Shown here: piece after piece, positions 51,559 through 61,260 of the stretch
Layout: every line of letters starts with the position of its first letter
Position numbering within the stretch: position 1 is the stretch's first letter
Assembly: GCF_019977735.1 (NCBI RefSeq)
Contig: NZ_AP025018.1
Coordinates: 8,622,580-8,686,579, forward strand
Direction: 5' to 3'
DNA from: Calothrix sp. PCC 7716
GTDB taxonomy: Bacteria > Cyanobacteriota > Cyanobacteriia > Cyanobacteriales > Nostocaceae
Length of the DNA stretch: 64,000 nucleotides
Notes under the pieces: generated by a model
What the model saw: only the letters and a program-made list of their open reading frames with translations
Told to the model about the DNA's origin: nothing
Database searches by the model: none
Translations under genes and position numbers: made by a program

Positions 51559-52341
51559 ATGCGTAATAAATATATGACAGTCGAACCTATAAGTGTTTTG
51601 GTTGAAGATATTAATGTTGCTTACCACGAAAAAGTCGTATTGCATAATGCGACTTTCGAGTTAAAGCCTGGATGTATTGCTGCATTAGTTGGACCGAATG
51701 GAGGTGGCAAGTCTACTTTATTTAAAGCAATCATGGGTTTTTTAACTCCACATCGGGGAAGAGTAGTAATTAAAGATTTACCAATAAGGAAAGCGCAACA
51801 AAAGCAAATAGTCGCTTATGTACCTCAGTCTGAAGAAGTAGATTGGAATTTTCCTGTTAGCGTCGAAGATGTTGTAATGATGGGACGCTATGGACATATG
51901 AACTGGTTACGAATACCTACTGCTGAAGACCATCGAATTGTTCAACAAACACTCGAACGAGTAGGTATGTACTCTTTAAGACGGCGCCAAATAGGAGAAC
52001 TTTCGGGTGGACAGCGTAAACGGGTATTTTTGGCACGAGCATTAGCACAGCAGGGAACAGTGATGCTTTTAGATGAACCATTTACAGGTGTTGATGCGAA
52101 TACAGAAAAAGAAATTATTGAATTACTAATAACACTACGCGCACAAGGACATACAATTTTAATTTCAACTCATGATTTGGGGTCAATTTCTACTTTCTGT
52201 GACCAAGTAGTCTTTATTAATAGAACTATTCTTGCTTATGGTTCAGTAGAAGATGTATTTACAGACGATAACTTAGCCATGACTTTCGGTGGAGTTTTAC
52301 ATCATCGCAGTTTTTACAACAATAGAGAATCTAGAATCTAA
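51559..52341 (+). CDS. mntA: Manganese-type ABC transporter ATPase
   Basis: 260 residues (a start at MTVEPIS, 51574, is possible). Walker [11 protein letters not shown]-loop [13 protein letters not shown] (the VDWxFP pattern of metal ABC ATPases), signature LSGGQRKRV, Walker [14 protein letters not shown] and the switch His in ISTHD are present. It powers import by the neighbouring permease and binding protein. Confidence 0.92.
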   Translation: MRNKYMTVEPISVLVEDINVAYHEKVVLHNATFELKPGCIAALVGPNGGGKSTLFKAIMGFLTPHRGRVVIKDLPIRKAQQKQIVAYVPQSEEVDWNFPVSVEDVVMMGRYGHMNWLRIPTAEDHRIVQQTLERVGMYSLRRRQIGELSGGQRKRVFLARALAQQGTVMLLDEPFTGVDANTEKEIIELLITLRAQGHTILISTHDLGSISTFCDQVVFINRTILAYGSVEDVFTDDNLAMTFGGVLHHRSFYNNRESRI

Positions 52342-52371
52342 TCTAAAATTTAATAAAATCTAATAAAATCT

Positions 52372-53226
52372 ATGCTTCTATCTGCTTGGCAATGGTTAAT
52401 TGCTCCATTTCAATATGAGTTCATGGTGAAAGCGGTATGCGTCAGCGCTTTAGTTGGTGTTGTCTGTGCCGTACTTTCTTGTTATGTAACACTCAAAGGC
52501 TGGTCACTAATGGGAGATGCTATTTCTCATGCTGTTGTTCCGGGGGTAGTTTTATCTTACATGGCAGGAATACCCTTCGCAATCGGCGCCTTTATATTTG
52601 GATATGGGACAACTGTAACAATAGGTTTCGTTAAAGAAAAAACCCGTGTTAAAGAAGATGCAGTTATTGGCGTGATTTTTACTGGTTTTTTTGCATTTGG
52701 TTTAGTATTAATTTCTAGGGCACGTAGCAATATTGATTTATTCCATATATTATTTGGAAACGTACTTGGTATTTCTAACGAAGATATAGTTCAAACTGTA
52801 ATAGTCAGCGTAATTACACTTGTTGCCGTATACATTTTTCGTAAAGACTTATTACTATTCTGCTTCGACCCAAACCACGCACGTTCTATTGGTATAAATA
52901 CACAATTCCTTTACTACATGTTTCTCTCACTAATGTCATTAACAGTAGTAGCAGCATTACAATCTGTTGGTATTATTTTAGTGGTTTCTATGTTAGTAAC
53001 ACCAGGCGCCATCGCTTATTTAATGAGCGACCGATTTAATTATATGATTGGCGCCGCAGTTTCAGCCAGTGTAATATCGTGCGTTGCTGGTACATACATT
53101 AGCTATTATTTAGATGGCGCTACAGGTGGTTGTATCGTCGTCTTACTAACAATACTCTTTTTCATTGCCATGATATTCGCACCAAGACACGGATTACTTG
53201 CTCAACATAGAAACCAGGTTTCGTAG
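52372..53226 (+). CDS. mntB: Manganese-type ABC transporter permease
   Basis: 284 residues with eight or more membrane helices, ABC-3 family: WSLMGDAISHAVVPGVVLSYM, GVIFTGFFAFGLVLIS, DLLLFCFDPNHARSIGI and LVVSMLVTPGAIAYLMSDRF. The C-terminus AQHRNQVS is coded by a GAAACCAGGTTTC repeat, so the end was reshaped by repeat insertion. Third gene of the mnt-type unit. Confidence 0.92.
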   Translation: MLLSAWQWLIAPFQYEFMVKAVCVSALVGVVCAVLSCYVTLKGWSLMGDAISHAVVPGVVLSYMAGIPFAIGAFIFGYGTTVTIGFVKEKTRVKEDAVIGVIFTGFFAFGLVLISRARSNIDLFHILFGNVLGISNEDIVQTVIVSVITLVAVYIFRKDLLLFCFDPNHARSIGINTQFLYYMFLSLMSLTVVAALQSVGIILVVSMLVTPGAIAYLMSDRFNYMIGAAVSASVISCVAGTYISYYLDGATGGCIVVLLTILFFIAMIFAPRHGLLAQHRNQVS

Positions 53227-53242
53227 AAGTTACCTGGTTTCT
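53209..53242. terminator. GAAACCAGGT hairpin between convergent genes
   Basis: Perfect 11-bp stem AGAAACCAGGT / ACCTGGTTTCT around a 12-base loop, followed on the plus strand by ATATATTCTTTT. It overlaps the last codons of mntB and the stop of the diguanylate cyclase. It belongs to the GAAACCxGGTTTC repeat family. Confidence 0.7.
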
Positions 53243-54977
53243 ATATATTCTTTTCAACTCCTTGTATCCAAGTATCTAACGTTGAAGGCGCCACAGCAAC
53301 CATATTTCGTCCACTATGTTTGGCTTGATACAGTGCAGCATCCGCTCGTTTGAGGAAATTGCTTACATTTTCTGCTGTTTGAAATTGAGCTACACCTAGA
53401 CTAATTGTAATATTTTTAACTATCTTAAAACTAGCTCTGGCAATTTTTAATCGTAGTCTCTCAGCTAAGTCTGTGGCTTCTTTTACTGAAGTAAAGGGAG
53501 TAAGAATAACAAACTCCTCACCACCCCAACGTGTTAATACATCTGAAGTACGAATGTTTTGTTTTAAAATATGAGTCAATTGAACTAGCACAGCGTCTCC
53601 AATCTGATGCCCATATCTATCATTGATACTTTTAAAGTAATCAATATCTAATATTAGAAGCGATAATGGTTGATTATGACGCGAAGCACGACTCATTTCG
53701 GCTGATATTACTTGTTCAAAGTGGCGCCTGTTCCAAGCACCTGTTAATTTATCAGTTAAAGCCAAAACCTCTAATTCGTTTAATGCCTCTTTTAATTTTT
53801 TATTTGTTTGCTCTGCGATTATACGTGCTTTGTCTAATTTCTTAAATATTTTATCTATAGTACGTATACTTATCAATAGCAGCCCTGTAAATCCAATTAG
53901 AACTCCGCAAATTACAGGTAAATGCCTAATTAATATATTCTTAGCGAGAGAGTTTACTGTTGTAACGTTAACAATACTCCATGTTACATTCTGTAATTTG
54001 TAATGCGTCAAAACATATCCATCAATCGTAACTTGACTATTTCTGGCATTTTTCAATAACTTGAGCAGTTTTGTCCGAACAGCGGGGTTTCTCACAAGCT
54101 GTTCTAAACTTATTACTGATGTAGTTTTCATCGTATAATGACTTAATACTTCCCCATCAACAGTTAAGAGTAAGGAATGTTCACCACCAAGCTGTTCGAC
54201 AAAACGGTTTAATGCTTCTAGTTTAAAATCGATACCGATATTACCAAGATGTTTATCTCTTTGATAAATGGGACTGGTCGCTGTCACCATTAGTCCTTGG
54301 TCAAATATATCTTTATGAGGACGAGTCAAATAAGTTTCGCGCGTAGGATTATTTTTTTGCATTCCACCTGTGATAAAATCTTGATTGATAACATTTTTGA
54401 ATATTTTTATCTCATCATCACTGACTTGCGATGTCGCTGGATAAGTCATGGTAAGCGCAGCGAACGAAGTATAACGTATGCGTCCTTTGATTTGTAATTG
54501 CTCATATATTGGATGCAGGAGTGGAGTAAGTGACAAACTCATCTCTACTTCGTTTCCTAAATTTGTATCTTTTCCTCGTGTAAAAACAGGACTGGCGGCA
54601 CCTATATCAGTATCTTTGAGTACAAATAAGTTAAAATTATGCTTCTTGTCTAATCGTTTTGAGTAGTTATAAGTAGTTAACTGAGTTTTAACATCGGGTG
54701 TTGACTTTAAAAAATATTCAGCTTGAGAGCGCAGAAGATTAACATTGCTGAACGTAGTCTCAAAAAATTTATCTATCTTTAGCCCTTTTGTGTATACTTC
54801 TTGTTGTTGCTGTACTATTTGCTGCTCATATGACTGGAAAATTCCCGAACTTAATAGTACAGTAAACGCTACAACCATTACCCCATATGAACACTTGACA
54901 ACAAATCCTGGATACCGACGAGCGATTAGAGTCAGTTGATTAACGCTCTTAACCTTTTTCATGAAGTTTGGCACCAT
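53241..54977 (-). CDS. Diguanylate cyclase with extracytoplasmic Cache-type sensor
   Basis: 578 residues. A first membrane helix (YGVMVVAFTVLLSSGIF, about 32-48), a large extracytoplasmic region (about 50-345, dCache-like, with TYPATSQV and GNIGIDFKLEALNRFV) and a second helix (VICGVLIGFTGLLLISI) precede a short coiled coil. The GGEEF domain starts LTDKLTGAWNRRHFEQ, with DYFKSINDRYGHQIGD and the active-site RWGGEEF near 484-488. It should make cyclic-di-GMP in response to an outside ligand. No EAL domain is present. Confidence 0.92.
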   Translation of the reverse strand: MVPNFMKKVKSVNQLTLIARRYPGFVVKCSYGVMVVAFTVLLSSGIFQSYEQQIVQQQQEVYTKGLKIDKFFETTFSNVNLLRSQAEYFLKSTPDVKTQLTTYNYSKRLDKKHNFNLFVLKDTDIGAASPVFTRGKDTNLGNEVEMSLSLTPLLHPIYEQLQIKGRIRYTSFAALTMTYPATSQVSDDEIKIFKNVINQDFITGGMQKNNPTRETYLTRPHKDIFDQGLMVTATSPIYQRDKHLGNIGIDFKLEALNRFVEQLGGEHSLLLTVDGEVLSHYTMKTTSVISLEQLVRNPAVRTKLLKLLKNARNSQVTIDGYVLTHYKLQNVTWSIVNVTTVNSLAKNILIRHLPVICGVLIGFTGLLLISIRTIDKIFKKLDKARIIAEQTNKKLKEALNELEVLALTDKLTGAWNRRHFEQVISAEMSRASRHNQPLSLLILDIDYFKSINDRYGHQIGDAVLVQLTHILKQNIRTSDVLTRWGGEEFVILTPFTSVKEATDLAERLRLKIARASFKIVKNITISLGVAQFQTAENVSNFLKRADAALYQAKHSGRNMVAVAPSTLDTWIQGVEKNI

Positions 54978-55388
54978 TGGCTCATTCTTTCGATAATTGA
55001 AAGATATGAACTGTATAATATGCGACGATTGTCAACTTACCTGTTAGTTTTATATTAACTTTATAATTATAAGTAAATGTAACCATTCACAGGCGCCTAT
55101 GTCTTAAAACTTGCTTATGTTTCATTACAAAAACTTGTATGTATTCGGACGTAAATCTGATATAATTGGCGAACTGCGCCTCAATTGTTATTCTAACTTG
55201 TACCAACTAAATAAATTAGAACAATTTATACAAGTAAGAATGACATTTTAGGGAATTTGTGTAATTAATAAAATAAGCGATTATAGCTTGTGAATGGGGA
55301 ATCGCAAGTAGTGTATATCTCAAAGTTAAAGTTAGATTATTTGAGTTTAGCTTTATATTGGCTTATAAAGCACAAGGAGATGTTACAA
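54978..55388. other. Intergenic region with hairpin leader
   Basis: About 411 bases. The TTCGGACGTAAAT motif is at 55144-55156, a TATAAT box at 55161-55166, and an inverted pair GTTATTCTAACTTGTA (55187-55202) / TACAAGTAAGAATGAC (55229-55244) with two mismatches could fold in the 5' leader of the DUF4327 gene. No other gene was recognised. Confidence 0.55.
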
Positions 55389-55610
55389 ATGGATACATCT
55401 GTGAATTATGACCTAGAAGTATTGAAAGAGGAAGCTCGTCAGCTAGTTAAAAAAGGTGATATAAGGCGTAACGAGCCTATTTATAGTTTGTGTAGGTTTA
55501 TGCCTACTTGTGACTGGAATTGCTTAGAAATGGAGTTAGAAAGGAATGACTTTTTATTGCGTGATAAAGTCATTGACCTTCTAAGCAACGAAAAATGGGA
55601 TGAAGATTGA
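55389..55610 (+). CDS. DUF4327 family protein
   Basis: 73 residues from ATG 55389, chosen because AGGAG lies 9 bases upstream; frames reaching to 55290 are not needed. MDTSVNYDLEVLKEEARQLV, KKGDIRRNEPIYSLCRFMP, DWNCLEMELERNDFLLRDK and VIDLLSNEKWDED match DUF4327, a small soluble cyanobacterial family of unknown function. It is monocistronic. Confidence 0.85.
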   Translation: MDTSVNYDLEVLKEEARQLVKKGDIRRNEPIYSLCRFMPTCDWNCLEMELERNDFLLRDKVIDLLSNEKWDED

Positions 55611-55642
55611 TATGACGTAGAGACGCATATACAAAGGCGCCT

Positions 55643-57514
55643 CTACAATAAATGAGCATGTAAAAAAAATCTAGCGCTTTGATAGAATATAAAGCTAGTA
55701 ACCCATGCTAAAGTGATTGACCAAGCAATTGACATCCATGTAAACTTAGTACTTTTAGATTCGGCTTTAATAGCTGCCACTGTAGAAAGGCACGGAACAT
55801 ACAGTAGAGTAAATAGCATAAAGCTATATGCTTGTACCCAGTTGATTTGTTGAGCAATAACTGTTCCTAAACTGTCCTCAGTAGTTGCGTATATTACAGC
55901 TAAACCACCCAAAACTATTTCTTTGGCTATAAAACCAAATATCAATGCGACTGCGAGTTGTGGATTGATTCCCAGAGGAGCTAATATTGGCTGTGTAATT
56001 TGACCGATCATACCAGAAATAGTTTGGGCGCTGGCTGGTGGTACATTTGTAGGGAAGTTATTACAAAACCAAATTGCTATAACTCCAAAAACAATAAATC
56101 GTCGCGACCAGAATAAAAAGTGCATTGCTTCATGCCAAGCACGTAATATCATTTGTTTAAAGGTTGGGAAACGGTAGGGTGGTAGTTCTAACACTAACGG
56201 TTCTGTATTTGGAAATTGACCTTTAAATACTGCTGCTGTAAAAATTGCTGCTAAGAAGCTGAATAAATATAAACTAAATAGAACGATAGGCGCCTGTCTT
56301 TGAGTAAACAGTGCAGTGGTCATAAACACAAATACATTCAAACGCGCAGAACACAAAGAAAAAGGAATTACCAGCATCGACAGCATTCGCAAAGCAGGAG
56401 AACGCATAACCCGTAACCCCATAATTGCGGGAACGTTACACCCAAACCCCATCAGCGACATTACAAAAGAGCGACCATCTAAACCCAACCGTTCCATAAA
56501 CGCATCCATTAAGAACGCGGAACGAGAAAGATAACCACTATCTTCAATAACTGCCATGCAAATAAAGAATAAAAATATAACGGGTATAAATGCTGCGACT
56601 GTTCCGATACCTTGATAAATACCATCTATCAAAAAGTCATGGAAAAATTTGCCCCACGTACCCAAATCAATTAAGAAAGTAAGTAGCGGTTCAATTGCTG
56701 TATCCTTGACCCAAGCCAACAGTTCAGCTAATTTATCCTGCATAGGTATACCCAAAGCATAAATAAACTGAAACATAAAGTACATGGCGCCAAAGAATAT
56801 AGGCAACCCCAACACTGGATGCAGTAAAATACTATCTAAGCGAGTCGTTAAGTTTTCTTTGACATTTTCAACATTGTTTACTGCATCTTGTAGCAACTTC
56901 TCCATTTCAGCAGCTATTTCAGCTTCTTTGGGGAGTTTCGCTTCAATATCCCCAATTATTACTGATTGATATTGTTTTGCTAATTCATCACGAATTGTTT
57001 TGTACGCTTGCCCATAATTTTGTCCAAACTTTGCGCTGAAAGGAACAACGGGCATTTTTAGATATTCAGATATTTTCTCATGGTCTACTTCTACACCAAA
57101 AGCAGGCGCCTCATCTGCCATATTCAACAATAACACTGCTGGCACGCCTAAGCTTTGAATTTGTAGAGCTAGACTAATTTGTCTGTCTAGTTGAACAGAA
57201 TTGAGAATAATTACTATTAAATGAATAGGTGTAGAGGTTAAAAAAGTTCTTACTACCTCTTCATCTTCTGAAAACCCTCGTAAATCATATATACCAGGCA
57301 AATCAACAACTTGGGTTTCTTGACCACCCATTTTAATATTTGCCGTCATTAAGTCAACGGTAATACCCGGCCAGTTACCGACACTCGCGTTGGCGCCTGT
57401 AAGCCGATTAAAAAAGGTAGACTTACCTGTGTTAGGCATTCCTAATACAGCTATTTGTTTAACTCCTTCAGTAATTTGGTTTTCAGTTGGGTTACAAGTG
57501 TTACAATGAGTCAT
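55643..57514 (-). CDS. feoB: Ferrous iron transporter FeoB
   Basis: 623 residues, the shorter length usual in cyanobacteria. The N-terminus has a CNTC pair, then a G domain (GMPNTGKS at 25-32, DLPGIYDLRGF as G3, LNMADEA as G4) and the GDI helical part. Membrane domain: gate motifs LMGFGCNVPAIMGLRVMRSP, PFSLCSARLNVFVFM, and FGFIAKEIVLGGLAVIY. It imports Fe2+. The start overlaps the feoA stop by 4 bases, so the pair is translationally coupled. Confidence 0.95.
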   Translation of the reverse strand: MTHCNTCNPTENQITEGVKQIAVLGMPNTGKSTFFNRLTGANASVGNWPGITVDLMTANIKMGGQETQVVDLPGIYDLRGFSEDEEVVRTFLTSTPIHLIVIILNSVQLDRQISLALQIQSLGVPAVLLLNMADEAPAFGVEVDHEKISEYLKMPVVPFSAKFGQNYGQAYKTIRDELAKQYQSVIIGDIEAKLPKEAEIAAEMEKLLQDAVNNVENVKENLTTRLDSILLHPVLGLPIFFGAMYFMFQFIYALGIPMQDKLAELLAWVKDTAIEPLLTFLIDLGTWGKFFHDFLIDGIYQGIGTVAAFIPVIFLFFICMAVIEDSGYLSRSAFLMDAFMERLGLDGRSFVMSLMGFGCNVPAIMGLRVMRSPALRMLSMLVIPFSLCSARLNVFVFMTTALFTQRQAPIVLFSLYLFSFLAAIFTAAVFKGQFPNTEPLVLELPPYRFPTFKQMILRAWHEAMHFLFWSRRFIVFGVIAIWFCNNFPTNVPPASAQTISGMIGQITQPILAPLGINPQLAVALIFGFIAKEIVLGGLAVIYATTEDSLGTVIAQQINWVQAYSFMLFTLLYVPCLSTVAAIKAESKSTKFTWMSIAWSITLAWVTSFIFYQSARFFLHAHLL

Positions 57515-57783
57515 TTAGGCGCCTCAGATGTTTGCTCAGATGTTTGATTAGATATCTCAATTAATTGAATAGATTTTGCATCACGACGACGCAACATAAC
57601 TTCGGTTGTCCCCACACGAACGTGAATAGGGCCATTAAAAGGTGAACAACGTAACATAGTAATTTTGCGACCAGCACGAAACCCAAGTGCCAATAAACGC
57701 TGTTCTAAGCTAGCTTCTGCTTCTATTGCTGTAATTAAAGCACTTTGTCCAGGTTTTATTGCGGCAAGTTCAATTTTAAGCAT
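57511..57783 (-). CDS. feoA: FeoA SH3-like protein
   Basis: 90 residues. An SH3-like fold is visible: LAAIKPGQSALITAIEAEASLEQRLLALGFRAGRKITMLR and GPIHVRVGTTEVMLRRRDAKSIQLI. It assists FeoB in ferrous iron import. It starts 2 bases after the SIMPL-like frame and overlaps feoB. Confidence 0.93.
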   Translation of the reverse strand: MLKIELAAIKPGQSALITAIEAEASLEQRLLALGFRAGRKITMLRCSPFNGPIHVRVGTTEVMLRRRDAKSIQLIEISNQTSEQTSEAPK

Positions 57784-57785
57784 GT

Positions 57786-58103
57786 TTATACCTCAATCAC
57801 GCTATAACGGACTTTGTATTTTAGTTTAATAACTTGATTTGCTGAGTCCAAATTGGAATACTCATCATTGTAACTTCCCGAAAAACCAGAAGGAGCAGGC
57901 AGCATACCCATACTCCAACTGTAATCACCGTATACACCAGAAGATTCTGTCTCTGGTCGAATTTCTACAATTTGAATAGTTCCATTCAATTTTAAATTGG
58001 ATGCTTCAGCTAAAATTGTTGCATGTGCATGAGCATTTTTTATAGCTTCGCTTCGAGCTTTATTTCTATTTTCTTCATTAGTTACAAATATCGGTTGCCG
58101 CAT
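57786..58103 (-). CDS. Short SIMPL/DUF541-like protein upstream of feoA
   Basis: 105 residues. NRNKARSEAIKNAHAHATILAEASNLKLNGTIQIVEIRPE and VIKLKYKVRYSVIEV resemble the second half of a SIMPL (DUF541) domain; the first half and any signal peptide are missing. It could be a truncated former exported protein or a small conserved partner of FeoA. It ends 2 bases before feoA on the same strand and should be co-transcribed with feoAB. Function unknown. Confidence 0.6.
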   Translation of the reverse strand: MRQPIFVTNEENRNKARSEAIKNAHAHATILAEASNLKLNGTIQIVEIRPETESSGVYGDYSWSMGMLPAPSGFSGSYNDEYSNLDSANQVIKLKYKVRYSVIEV

Positions 58104-58419
58104 GTTGAGATTAAATTTTTAGCGCTGGTTATCGAATAGTTTTTACATAGCAGAAAATGCTTTTGTTAAACGTAACATATCTTTCTTTCTTTCGTCCTTT
58201 GTCTCCTTTGTGCCTTTGTGGTTTATTCGTCTTTAAGTCTTGTGGTAAAAAGATATATCACTGCACAGGCGAGGACACCCGTGCTACAATCAAAAATTAA
58301 TTAGGAACCCATTCGGAATTCTATATTTGACATGTTAATTAAGGGTTTTTGATTATTACCAATAGTGAAAATAATAAATTATTGCACAGGCAGGATGCCT
58401 GTGCCACAGTGTAGGATAA
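58104..58419. other. Repeat-bearing region upstream of the feo unit
   Basis: 316 bases without a gene. It holds palindromic repeats GCACAGGCGAGGACACCCGT (58262-58281) and GCACAGGCAGGATGCCTGTG (58384-58403) and a CCTTTGTGCCTTTGTGG variant of the CTCTGTG family. No Fur box was recognised with certainty. Confidence 0.55.
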
Positions 58420-60147
58420 TTAATATTTTCGTTCTTGGGGTTGGAACATTGTGATGCTTACAGGTACATATTGTATGTCTATTCCTGCGGGTGAGTAGTA
58501 AGCGAATGTATGTTGTAAGAAGTTGTTATCGTCGCGTTGGGGAAAGTCTTCACGAAAATGGGCGCCACGACTTTCTTTACGACGGTTTGCTGAGGTCATG
58601 ATAATTTGTCCAACTATCATTAAGCTACGTAGTTCTAATGCTTCTACAATTTCGGTATTCCAGTCTTTACTTTTGTCGTCTAAATATATTTTTGAGTATT
58701 GATTTTGAAATTGTTGTAGTTGTTGTAAACCTGTTTGCATTAACTCTTCGGTACGAAATACACCGCAGTACTCGGTCATACAGTCTTGGAATGATGTGCG
58801 TACTTGGTTAATGCGGTATTCTCCTGGTTGGTCGAGTAATGCTTGTATTTGCTGTTTTGCTTCTTTTATATAACGTTGTTCGTCGATATTGGGCAATTTA
58901 CGATTTTGGACATATTGTGCAATAGCTGCACCCGCGCGTTTTCCATATACAACACATTCTAATAGCGAGTTGCTACCCAAACGATTGGCGCCGTGTACCG
59001 ACACACACGAAGTTTCACCTGCTGAGAAAAATCCTTCTACAATAGAGTCGGTGCCACTACGAACTTGACAATCAATATTAACGGGAATACCACCCATACA
59101 ATAATGAATAGTTGGCCGAACTGGCATTGGTTGCGTTACTGCGTCAACTCCCACTAACCGATGTGCTTCTTCCCAACAAAAGGGAACACGACTCATGATT
59201 TTTTCTTTACCCATGTGACGCAAGTCGAGATATACATATACTCCCCCTGCACTACCATCAGGTTTAACACCCCGACCTGCACGAATTTCATAAGCTATCG
59301 CACGTGAAGTGATATCGCGTGGCGCCAGTTCCATACGACTCGGAGCGTATCGTTCCATGAATCGCTCACCTTCACTATTAATTAAATAGGCGCCTTCTCC
59401 TCGCACTGCTTCAGAAATTAACACACCAACAGGGTATAATCCGGTGGGGTGGAACTGTACAAATTCCATATCTTCTAACGGTAAACCAGCTAATGCCGTC
59501 ATCGCTAACCCATCACCAGCCGATGCATAATCGTTAGAAGTAGTGTTATAAACGCGACCATAACCACCAGTGGCAAACATCACAGCTTTGGCACGAACTA
59601 CCTCAATGTGCCCGTCTTCTATACGGAACATTACAACACCTTTCGCCTGACCTTCTTCTAATATCAGACGCATTACATACCATTCTTGGTAAACCTTTAC
59701 ACTATGCTTACGGAGATTATTAACTAATTCGTGTAAAATTGCGTGTCCTGTTTTATCAGCAGCGTAACAGGTTCTATTGTGTGAATGTCCACCAAAAGCA
59801 CGCTGTGCAATTCTTCCATCAGATAGACGCGAGAATAACACACCCATATGTTCTAAATCTATTACAACATCGGGCGCCTCGCGGGTAAGAATTTCGACAG
59901 CATTTTGGTCAGCTAAATAATCAGAACCTTTAACGGTATCAAAAGCGTGTGCTTCCCAACTGTCTTGTGTATCAACATTTTTTAAAGAAGCTGCCATTCC
60001 CCCTTGTGCAGCAACCGAGTGTGAACGAATAGGATGAGTTTTTGCGACAACAGCAACATTTAAACTGGGGTCTTTACGGGCAATTTCAACTGCCGCACGA
60101 CATCCAGCTAATCCACCACCCACTATAATTACATCATGTTCAAGCAT
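58420..60147 (-). CDS. sdhA: Succinate dehydrogenase/fumarate reductase flavoprotein subunit
   Basis: 575 residues from ATG 60147 ([19 protein letters not shown]), which fits the family better than a start 18 bases upstream. FAD region: [18 protein letters not shown] with the HSxAAQGG histidine, then [50 protein letters not shown] and [20 protein letters not shown]. The Fe-S subunit gene is not next to it. Terminal [11 protein letters not shown] motif is present. It oxidises succinate and feeds electrons to quinone at the membrane. Confidence 0.93.
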   Translation of the reverse strand: MLEHDVIIVGGGLAGCRAAVEIARKDPSLNVAVVAKTHPIRSHSVAAQGGMAASLKNVDTQDSWEAHAFDTVKGSDYLADQNAVEILTREAPDVVIDLEHMGVLFSRLSDGRIAQRAFGGHSHNRTCYAADKTGHAILHELVNNLRKHSVKVYQEWYVMRLILEEGQAKGVVMFRIEDGHIEVVRAKAVMFATGGYGRVYNTTSNDYASAGDGLAMTALAGLPLEDMEFVQFHPTGLYPVGVLISEAVRGEGAYLINSEGERFMERYAPSRMELAPRDITSRAIAYEIRAGRGVKPDGSAGGVYVYLDLRHMGKEKIMSRVPFCWEEAHRLVGVDAVTQPMPVRPTIHYCMGGIPVNIDCQVRSGTDSIVEGFFSAGETSCVSVHGANRLGSNSLLECVVYGKRAGAAIAQYVQNRKLPNIDEQRYIKEAKQQIQALLDQPGEYRINQVRTSFQDCMTEYCGVFRTEELMQTGLQQLQQFQNQYSKIYLDDKSKDWNTEIVEALELRSLMIVGQIIMTSANRRKESRGAHFREDFPQRDDNNFLQHTFAYYSPAGIDIQYVPVSITMFQPQERKY

Positions 60148-60225
60148 AAGTAATCTGGCATACAAATCTCTATTGTACGAGGGGGAAAGGGAAAAGAGGA
60201 AAACCTTTTCCCCTAATAAATAGAA

Positions 60226-60537
60226 CTAATTTGTTAGTTGCACTGGTTGTTGCTGAGAAACATTACCTGGTATTGCTTCCATTCTGGTGTTTGGTTCCAT
60301 CGGCGCCACTTCGATATGGTTCAATAAGGTAGTGACAAAAGCGAATAGTAAGAACGGTAACGATAACAGTACAATAAGTCCGACTGTTGCTAGCGCGTAA
60401 ATAGGTCGTCTGGCGCCCATTAATGCTAATGCAGCAGCTAAACTAATTGTAATGGTGATGAGCCAAACAATGATTTGACCGTAGATATCACCAAAAGTTA
60501 ATGTACAGACAAATCGATATTTTTGAATATTACTCAT
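60226..60537 (-). CDS. Small two-helix membrane protein
   Basis: 103 residues with two or three hydrophobic segments (IIVWLITITISLAAALALMGA; IYALATVGLIVLLSLPFLLFAFVTTLL) and a polar tail ending QQPVQLTN. No domain recognised. It lies upstream of sdhA on the same strand, 78 bases away, and could share its transcript. Confidence 0.65.
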   Translation of the reverse strand: MSNIQKYRFVCTLTFGDIYGQIIVWLITITISLAAALALMGARRPIYALATVGLIVLLSLPFLLFAFVTTLLNHIEVAPMEPNTRMEAIPGNVSQQQPVQLTN

Positions 60538-60650
60538 AAGTTTCCCTTGAGTTTGCTTTAATTTCTACCTTAAAGCCATGTTTTGAAATTTGACGATTTT
60601 TAAATATTTCTGAAAACTTTCGTAATATCCCTTCATAAAGATTTGCTAAA

Positions 60651-60974
60651 CTACCGTTTGGACTCAAGTTGCTTAAGCCTAGCTTTTAAATCATAATCTT
60701 CAGTACTGACAATTGCCTCTAAATCTCGAATACGCTGTTCGAGTAATTCTACTTGCTGTGGCGCCAAGTTATATCCTTTATATTTTTTATCATCAGAACG
60801 CCATACTGCTACTGTACCAACTGTGGCGCCTGTGAGAGCGGCAAGGGGAATTAATGAATTACGTAGAGGTATTGACAGAGGCACACTAATTGCTAAAATT
60901 CCAAGAGTAAATCCCCAAATACGAGTTGTTGCCGCAAGACGTATATCTTTAGACTGTTCTAATTTTTTACCCAT
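60651..60974 (-). CDS. Small membrane protein with C-terminal coiled coil
   Basis: 107 residues. Two hydrophobic helices (IWGFTLGILAISVPLSI; LIPLAALTGATVGTVAVW) are followed by a charged helix PQQVELLEQRIRDLEAIVSTEDYDLKARLKQLESKR that looks like a coiled coil. Such proteins are common in cyanobacteria with no known role. It precedes the other small membrane gene by 113 bases on the same strand. Confidence 0.7.
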   Translation of the reverse strand: MGKKLEQSKDIRLAATTRIWGFTLGILAISVPLSIPLRNSLIPLAALTGATVGTVAVWRSDDKKYKGYNLAPQQVELLEQRIRDLEAIVSTEDYDLKARLKQLESKR

Positions 60975-61086
60975 ACACTTATATAGTCAAATTGTAACTA
61001 AATTAATATTTTCTATATACATTGGCATATATAAGTGAAAAAGTGCTTCACCCTTTCGGCTTAGGTACAGTTACTCATAAACCCCT

Positions 61087-61166
61087 AGAAACTGGGTTTT
61101 TGTTGGTAGCTTGTAATGAAAATAAAGATTTGTCTGCGACAATGAATGCATAAAAACCCGGTTTCT
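61087..61166. repeat. Inverted pair of GAAAC-TGGGTTT repeats
   Basis: AGAAACTGGGTTTTT (61087-61101) and AAAAACCCGGTTTCT (61152-61166) face each other around about 50 bases. Same family as 15721, 19235, 29252 and 53209. Confidence 0.75.
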
Positions 61167-61260
61167 GATTTCTTATTTTTTGATTAATACTCAGTAAAAG
61201 AACGCGAATCACGTGTAAAAATCAATAAATCATGTGGAATGATAATTAAAGGAGACGACA

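Noticed and set aside
50543-53226. Zinc (znuABC) assignment of the metal transporter
   Set aside because: The binding protein lacks the His-rich loop usual for zinc; manganese is favoured, though not proven.
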